A stretch of DNA of 5,317 nucleotides from Actinomycetota bacterium (GTDB taxonomy: Bacteria > Actinomycetota > Thermoleophilia > Gaiellales > Gaiellaceae): contig JACDBY010000112.1 of assembly GCA_013694685.1 (NCBI GenBank), positions 1 to 5,317 of the forward strand, given 5' to 3'. Positions within the stretch are counted from its first letter, which is position 1. Each line of letters starts with the position of its first letter. Below the pieces are notes generated by a model. That model searched no databases. It had not been told where the DNA came from and worked only from the letters and a program-made list of their open reading frames with translations. This document shows positions 1 through 5,317 of the stretch, piece after piece. Both the position numbers and the translations under genes were made by a program.

Positions 1-1354
1 AGCACCGCGCGCTCGGAGGCGCGGAGACGCTTCCCGACGTCGCTTTCGGGCTCCGCGAGCCCGGCGAGCGTCTCGCTCGCATTCCCGGCGTCGGCGGGCA
101 CGGTGCCGCGACCGCCGATCGTGACGATCTCGGCGCCGGCGCGGCGTGCCTGCCGGATCCAGAGGTCGACCGCGGGTGCACGGTCGACGACGTCGTCGTC
201 GCCGACGACCACCACGAGCTCGGCCGCTCCGATCGTCGAGAGCGGCGCACGGAACGCGTCGAGGGCCGCCGAGGTGGACTCCGCCAGCACCGCGGAGTGC
301 GCCCCGAGCCCCTGGCGCATGAGCACCCCGAGGCCGTAGGCGAGCTCGGTCGTCTCTGACCCAGAGAGTGCGGTGACGACGTTGCCGTCGGCCGCGCGAA
401 GGAGCTCCTCGGCGCGATCGAGCGCCTCATTCCAGTCGACCGGCGCGAGGCCGTGCGGTCCGCGAGCGAGCGGCTCGCGGACGCGGTCGTCCGCCGTGAG
501 GTGCGGGAAGGAAAAGCGACCCTTGTCGCAGAGCCATCCGCCGTCGATCTCCGGATGATTGCGCGACTGGACGCGCCTGACCCGACCTTCGCGCGTCGTC
601 GCCCGGATGTTGCAGCCGACGGGACAGAGGCCGCAGACGGTGGGCACCTCCTGGATCTCCCACGGTCGCGCGGTGAAGCGGTACTGCGTCGAGGTCAGCG
701 CGCCCACGGGGCAGAGCTCGATCACGTTGCCCGAGAACGGTGCCCGGTACGGATCGTCGGCGAAGGTCGCGATCTCGGAGTGCGCCCCGCGGTTTCGCGC
801 GATGAGCTGGTTGTCCTCGGCGACGTCGCTCGAGAACCGCGTGCACCGGTAGCAGAGGATGCAGCGCTCGCGGTCGAGCGCCACGAGCGGCGAGACCGGG
901 ATCGGCTTGTCGAAGGTCATCTTCGAGAAGGTCATCCGCGTCGAGCCGGGCCCGTACCGGAACGTCAGATCCTGGAGCGGGCACTCGCCGCCCTTGTCGC
1001 AGACCGGGCAGTCGAGCGGATGGTTGACGAGGATGAACTCGAGCGTGCCCTCCTGACCCTTCGCGGCCCGCGCTGAGGTCGCCGCGGTGCGCACGACCAT
1101 CCCCTCCTGCGCGCCGAGCGTGCACCCGGCCTGGAGCTTCGGCAGCCCTTCGACCTCGACGAGGCACATGCGGCAGGCGCCGACCGCCGGCCCGAGCCGG
1201 GGCTCGTAGCAGAACACGGGAATCTCGATCCCGGCCGCCGCCGCCGTCTCGACGAGGCCCGTCCCCTTCGCGACCTCGATCTCGCGATCGTCGATCGTGA
1301 CCTTGACCCGTTCCGTGTCCGACTTCAGTCGGACACGTGCTCTTTCGGGCTGGC

Positions 1355-1358
<4 letters not shown>
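1..1358 (-). CDS. nuoG: NADH-quinone oxidoreductase subunit G (NuoG), N-terminal part
   Basis: NuoG is the largest N-module subunit and carries the wire of Fe-S clusters from NuoF towards NuoI. The visible 452 residues stop at the left window edge. Read directly from the minus strand, they contain a 2Fe-2S ferredoxin domain (Cys50, 62, 65, 79), the His-Cys N5 site (His113, Cys117, 120, 126), the N4 site (Cys166, 169, 172, 216) and, at the front of the molybdopterin-oxidoreductase-like domain, a further CxxCxxxC...C set (Cys242, 245, 249, 277) matching N7. The part after residue 300 follows the fold of that domain (DWNEALDRAEELL; ELVVVVGDDDVVDRAPAVDLW). The GTG start overlaps the nuoF TGA (GTGA). 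The first 17 residues form a short charged extension before VKVTIDDREIEV, and part of it is encoded by a perfect palindrome. Confidence 0.96.
1314..1337 (-). repeat. Perfect 11-bp inverted repeat within codons 8-15 of nuoG
   Basis: The arms CGTGTCCGACT and AGTCGGACACG (minus strand) are exact reverse complements separated by GA. As RNA this would be a 10-bp GC-rich stem with a UGAA loop, beginning about 21 bases after the first base of the nuoG start codon. It covers exactly eight codons of the poorly conserved N-terminal extension, so protein constraint does not obviously explain it. Its function is unknown; it could be an mRNA element tuning nuoG initiation, or a protein-binding dyad. Confidence 0.7.
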
Positions 1359-2697
<1,339 letters not shown>

Positions 2698-2701
<4 letters not shown>

Positions 2702-3165
2702 TCGGCGAGCTCCCCGACGATGCCGGCGACGTCGTGAGGACGTACGTGCAGCTTGTGTCTGTTGTCCACAGCGACAACGGTCGCCCAGCCGCAACCACCG
2801 AGGCACTCCACCGCCCGGAGCGTGACGCCGCCGTCCGCGGTGGTCTCACCGATCGCGATCCCGAGCTCCCGCTCGAACGCCTCGACGACGCCCTGGGCGC
2901 CAGAGAGCGCGCACGAGATGTTCGTGCACACCTCGACGAGGTGTCGCCCCACGGGCTCCGTGTGGAGCATGTCGTAGAACGATGCGATCGAGTCGCAGTA
3001 CGCAGGCGTCAGCTCGAGTGCCTCGGCGACCTCGCGCAGCGCCTCCTCCGAGAGCCAGCCGCCGTGCCGTTCCTGTGCGAGCCGAAGCGCGGGCAACACA
3101 GCCGAGAGCGGCTCGGGATAGATCTCCCGCATCGCCTGAACCTCGTCGTACAACGTCAGGCTCAC
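2698..3165 (-). CDS. nuoE: NADH-quinone oxidoreductase subunit E (NuoE, 24 kDa subunit)
   Basis: NuoE belongs to the NADH-oxidising module and carries the 2Fe-2S cluster N1a close to the FMN of NuoF; it has a thioredoxin-like fold. The 155-residue product is a typical compact bacterial length. The N-terminal helical part matches the family pattern (YPEPLSAVLPALRLAQERHGGWLS, residues 16-39; IASFYDML, 60-67). The four cluster ligands are all present: Cys80 and Cys85 in CTNISC, and Cys121 and Cys125 in CLGGC. After the last Cys the usual Ala-Pro is Ala-Thr (Thr129). The start is GTG with a good AGGAG six bases upstream. The TGA stop overlaps the GTG of nuoF in a GTGA motif, fitting coupled synthesis of NuoE and NuoF, which form a tight subcomplex. 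Confidence 0.97.
2710..2715 (-). promoter_or_regulatory. Ribosome binding site for nuoF
   Basis: GGGGAG on the minus strand, within the last codons of nuoE, lies 8 bases before the GTG at 2701. It supports this start over the far-upstream open frame. Confidence 0.6.
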
Positions 3166-3171
3166 GCGAGG

Positions 3172-3176
3172 CTCCT
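3172..3176 (-). promoter_or_regulatory. Ribosome binding site for nuoE
   Basis: AGGAG on the minus strand sits 6 bases before the GTG at 3165 and immediately after the 3' arm of the nuoD-nuoE hairpin. It fixes the nuoE start. nuoE is the only gene here separated from its upstream neighbour by more than two bases. Confidence 0.8.
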
Positions 3177-3205
3177 AGGTGATTGGCGCGAAGCGGCAAT
3201 CACCT
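3177..3205 (-). promoter_or_regulatory. Hairpin spanning the nuoD stop and the nuoD-nuoE gap
   Basis: The arms AGGTGATTG and CAATCACCT are perfect 9-bp complements. Inside them a single C-C mismatch is followed by three more pairs (CGC/GCG) closing a TTC loop. The nuoD TGA stop lies in one arm, and the other arm ends directly against the nuoE Shine-Dalgarno. No T-run follows on the transcribed strand, so it does not look like an intrinsic terminator. A role in mRNA processing, stability or nuoE translation is inferred, not shown. Confidence 0.6.
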
Positions 3206-4468
3206 GTCGACGTCCCCCATGACCGGGTCGAGCGACGCCGCCACGGCGACGAGGTCGGCCACGGCCGCCCCACGTACGCAGGTCGCGGTCGCCTGCAGCG
3301 CCGCGAGGCTCGGGGCGCGGAACTTGACGCGCCAGGGCTTCGGGCCGCCGTCCGAGACGAGGTAGCAGCCGCATTCGCCGCGGGCCGACTCGATCGCCAC
3401 GTACACGGCGCCCTCGGGGACGAGGTAGCCCTCGGTGACGATCTTGAAATGGTGGATGAGCGACTCCATCGAGGTGTGCAGCTCCTCGCGCGGCGGCAGC
3501 ACGACCTTGCGGTCGTCGGCGATCCAGGGCTCGCCGCGAAGCTCCTCGAGTCGGGTCACGCACTGGCCGACGATCCGCGCCGAGGCGCGCATCTCGTCCA
3601 TGTGCACCTTGTAGCGGTCGTAGACGTCGCCCGACGCGTAGACGGGAACGTCGAAGTCGACCTCCTCGTAGGCGAGGTACGGCATCGACTTGCGGAGATC
3701 CCAGTCGACGCCGGAAGCGCGCAGCATCGGCCCGGACTGGCCGAGCGCGAGCGCGTCGTCGGCCGAGAGCAAACCGATCCCCTTCGTCCGCTCGAGCCAG
3801 ATCTTGTTCCGATCGAGCAGGCCCTCGTAGTCGTCGACCGCGTGCGGCATGTGCCGGGCGAGCTTGCGCGCCTCGGCATAGAAGCCCTCGGGGATGTCCT
3901 CCGCGAGTCCGCCGACCTGGAAGTAGCGGCTGTGCATGCGGACCCCGGTGACCATCTCGAAGAGATCGAGGACCTGGTCCCGCTCGCGGAACGCGTACCA
4001 GAACATCGAGATCGCGCCGATCTCGAGCGCCGACGTGCCGAGCCAGACGAGATGCGAGTGGATGCGGTTCAGCTCCGAGAGGCACATGCGCATCCAGGTC
4101 GCCTTCTCGGGCGTCTCGAGCACGAGGAGCTTCTCGATCGCCATTACGAAGACGAGCTCGTTCGCCTGGAAGGAGAGATAGTCGATCCGCTCGGGGTACG
4201 TGATCCCCTTCCAGTACGTCTTCGACTCCATCGTCTTCTCGAAGCCGGTGTGGAGGTAGCCGATGACGGCCTTGAGCCCCGCGACGCGCTCGCCGTCGAG
4301 ATCGACGATCAGCCGGAGGACGCCGTGCGTCGAGGGGTGGTTCGGCCCGAAGTTGATCGTGAGGATGTCTTCGAGCGAATGCTCGGTCGGGTCGAGCTCG
4401 AGGATCGTCGGGCACGGGGACGGGATCCGCGTTCCCTCGTAGATCTGGGTCGCCGGCATGACGGCCAC
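3200..4468 (-). CDS. nuoD: NADH-quinone oxidoreductase subunit D (NuoD, 49 kDa subunit)
   Basis: NuoD forms most of the quinone-reduction pocket of complex I together with NuoB and is related to the large subunit of NiFe hydrogenases. The product is 422 residues, a normal length. Visible signatures are GPNHPSTHGVLRL (residues 41-53), IGYLHTGFEKTME (69-81), PERIDYLS (92-99), ESARGECGCYLVSDGG (360-375) and the terminal DPVMGDVDR. His48 and Tyr97 align with T. thermophilus Nqo4 His38 and Tyr87, the residues placed at the quinone head group. I prefer the GTG at 4468 because GGGAGAG lies 8 bases upstream; the ATG at 4459 (419 residues) is possible but sits too far from that site. The much longer open frame to the right is a shadow of nuoC. 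Asn43 replaces the more common Gln of GPQHP. The stop codon lies inside a strong hairpin. Confidence 0.97.
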   Translation of the reverse strand: MAVMPATQIYEGTRIPSPCPTILELDPTEHSLEDILTINFGPNHPSTHGVLRLIVDLDGERVAGLKAVIGYLHTGFEKTMESKTYWKGITYPERIDYLSFQANELVFVMAIEKLLVLETPEKATWMRMCLSELNRIHSHLVWLGTSALEIGAISMFWYAFRERDQVLDLFEMVTGVRMHSRYFQVGGLAEDIPEGFYAEARKLARHMPHAVDDYEGLLDRNKIWLERTKGIGLLSADDALALGQSGPMLRASGVDWDLRKSMPYLAYEEVDFDVPVYASGDVYDRYKVHMDEMRASARIVGQCVTRLEELRGEPWIADDRKVVLPPREELHTSMESLIHHFKIVTEGYLVPEGAVYVAIESARGECGCYLVSDGGPKPWRVKFRAPSLAALQATATCVRGAAVADLVAVAASLDPVMGDVDR

Positions 4469-4470
4469 GT

Positions 4471-5019
4471 CTACATCTCTCCCGAGAAGCGCACCGGCTC
4501 GCCGCCGAGCGGGTAGTCCTTGCGGAGCGGATGGCCCTCCCAGTCCTCGGGCATCAGGATGCGGACGAGGTTCGGGTGGCCGCGGAAGACGATGCCGTAG
4601 AGGTCGTAGGCCTCGCGCTCGTTCCAGTCGGCGACCGGCCAGACCGAGACGACCGAGTCGATCTCCTCGCCCTCGGCGAGCCAGGCCTCGACCCGCATGC
4701 GCCCGGGCTCGTCCGAGACGCGAAGGAGGTGGTAGACGACCGCGAATCGTTTCGGCTTCGCTTCGGGCACGCGGCCGAAGCCCTGCGAGCCGGCGGCGTT
4801 CAGGTCGCGGCCCGCAGGCGTCCCGATGTAGCCGGCGACCTCCTTCGAGCCCCAGCCGAGGTAGTCCACACCGGAAAGGTCGACGAGCACGTTGTACCCC
4901 TCGACGTCGCGTAGGTGCGTGCACGCCTCGACGACGCGCGCCGGGTCGACGACGAGCGTCGTCTCGCCGTGCGCCTCGACCGTCTCGACGACACCGGGGA
5001 CCCCGGTCGCGCCGCTCAC
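4471..5019 (-). CDS. nuoC: NADH-quinone oxidoreductase subunit C (NuoC, 30 kDa subunit)
   Basis: NuoC is a cofactor-free Q-module subunit that packs against NuoD and NuoB at the junction of the peripheral arm. The 182-residue product has the complete 30 kDa-subunit signature at residues 134-169: [16 protein letters not shown], then a stretch ending [14 protein letters not shown]. The start is a GTG at 5019 whose last two bases begin the nuoB TGA stop (GTGA overlap). The frame is open further upstream, but that part reads as an Arg/Pro-rich shadow of nuoB, so I reject it. Only a weak GGGG lies upstream at 5027-5030, which suggests translation depends on coupling. Between VDYLGWG and RFAVVYHLL there is a Gly-rich stretch of about 34 residues (57-90) that looks longer than in many NuoC proteins. 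The stop (TAG) is two bases before the preferred nuoD start. Confidence 0.96.
   Translation of the reverse strand: MSGATGVPGVVETVEAHGETTLVVDPARVVEACTHLRDVEGYNVLVDLSGVDYLGWGSKEVAGYIGTPAGRDLNAAGSQGFGRVPEAKPKRFAVVYHLLRVSDEPGRMRVEAWLAEGEEIDSVVSVWPVADWNEREAYDLYGIVFRGHPNLVRILMPEDWEGHPLRKDYPLGGEPVRFSGEM
4477..4483 (-). promoter_or_regulatory. Ribosome binding site for nuoD
   Basis: The minus strand reads GGGAGAG here, inside the last codons of nuoC. It is 8 bases from the GTG at 4468 but 17 from the ATG at 4459, so it favours the GTG as the nuoD start. Confidence 0.55.
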
Positions 5020-5317
5020 TCTGCGACCCCGCGAATCTCGTAGGCGGGCGGGACACCGGCGCGGATCTTCTCGTGGAGCCGGACGATGCCCTCCATGAGC
5101 GCCTCGGGTCGCGGCGGGCAGCCGGGCACGTGGATGTCGACCGGGACGATCTTGTCCACTCCCTGAAGGATCGTGTAGTTGTTGAACATTCCGCCGGACG
5201 AGGCGCAGGCGCCCATCGCGATCACCCACTTGGGCTCGAGCATCTGGTCGTAGACCTGGCGGAGCGGCGGCGCCATCTTGTGGGTGACGCGGCCGGAGAC
5301 GATCAGCAGGTCGGCCT
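5016..5317 (-). CDS. nuoB: NADH-quinone oxidoreductase subunit B (NuoB), C-terminal part
   Basis: This is the C-terminal 99 residues of NuoB, the Q-module subunit that carries cluster N2 (4Fe-4S), the last electron carrier before quinone. The gene is cut by the right window edge. The reading frame is open back to the edge ([20 protein letters not shown]...), so the internal ATG at 5276 is not the true start. Two N2 ligands are visible: the Cys of [10 protein letters not shown] (residue 37 of the fragment) and the Cys of [12 protein letters not shown] (residue 66). The tandem Cys pair expected nearer the N-terminus lies outside the window. The family signature around [14 protein letters not shown] is intact, and the protein ends soon after it, as is usual for short bacterial NuoB. 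Its TGA stop overlaps the GTG start of nuoC by four bases, so the two are probably translationally coupled. Confidence 0.97.
   Translation of the reverse strand, partial: ADLLIVSGRVTHKMAPPLRQVYDQMLEPKWVIAMGACASSGGMFNNYTILQGVDKIVPVDIHVPGCPPRPEALMEGIVRLHEKIRAGVPPAYEIRGVAE

Noticed and set aside
181..207. GAC/GTC-rich self-complementary run
   Set aside because: It encodes the GDDDVVD stretch of NuoG; repeated Asp and Val codons in GC-rich DNA give this palindrome without a special role.
427..1167. Open frame of 246 codons on the minus strand in another frame of nuoG
   Set aside because: Arg/Pro/Ala-rich translation with no motifs, while the overlapping nuoG frame shows all cluster ligands.
3177..3205. 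Intrinsic transcription terminator between nuoD and nuoE
   Set aside because: The stem is followed by AGGAGCCTCGC on the transcribed strand and not by a T-run, and complex I genes continue immediately downstream.
3179..4516. Open frame of 445 codons on the plus strand, opposite nuoD
   Set aside because: Its product is low-complexity (rich in Arg, Glu, Leu, Val, Asp) and mirrors the codon bias of nuoD on the other strand. nuoD is unmistakable and fills the region, so this is a GC-rich antisense shadow.
5057..5229. N-terminal extension of nuoC to an ATG at 5229
   Set aside because: The extra 70 residues are a frame-shifted shadow of nuoB, and the GTG at 5019 makes the usual GTGA junction and a family-sized NuoC.

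Overview
This window is the middle part of a bacterial respiratory complex I (proton-pumping NADH:quinone oxidoreductase, NDH-1) operon. All genes lie on the minus strand, so transcription runs from right to left: nuoB (only the C-terminal end is present), nuoC, nuoD, nuoE, nuoF, nuoG (N-terminal 452 residues, running off the left edge). This is the canonical nuo order with separate nuoC and nuoD. Every identification rests on family motifs that can be read directly: cysteine ligand patterns, the FMN/NADH loop and the quinone-site residues.

The sequence is very GC-rich, with strong G/C bias at third codon positions, and this produces many long but spurious antisense ORFs. Separate C and D subunits, a NuoD very close in motif layout to Thermus Nqo4 (LHTGFEKTME, terminal DPVMGDVDR), a NuoG with the extra N7 cluster, and a GGCPF motif near the NuoF C-terminus (recalled from actinobacterial NuoF) suggest a deep-branching high-GC Actinomycetota, perhaps Thermoleophilia-like. 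This placement is inference from remembered motifs and no search was run.

Layout from right to left: 5317-5016 nuoB end; 5019-4471 nuoC; 4468-3200 nuoD; a 34-base gap holding a hairpin and a clear Shine-Dalgarno; 3165-2698 nuoE; 2701-1355 nuoF; 1358-1 nuoG. The best start of all five genes that begin here is GTG. Three junctions (B/C, E/F, F/G) are 4-base GTGA overlaps and C/D is separated by 2 bases, so translation is probably coupled. The only real gap, D/E, falls between the genes of the quinone-reducing (Q) module (B, C, D) and those of the NADH-oxidising (N) module (E, F, G).

Functionally, NuoF takes hydride from NADH onto FMN. Electrons pass through its N3 cluster and the NuoG clusters to NuoB's N2 cluster (via NuoI, not in this window) and reach quinone in a pocket formed by NuoD and NuoB; NuoE carries the off-path N1a cluster. 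No stretch above 300 bases lacks a gene. I see no promoter, intrinsic terminator, RNA gene, mobile element or CRISPR. The notable unexplained structures are two strong inverted repeats, one at the D/E gap and one inside the first codons of nuoG, plus some residue changes at conserved sites in NuoF and NuoE. I found no evidence of a wholly new system.
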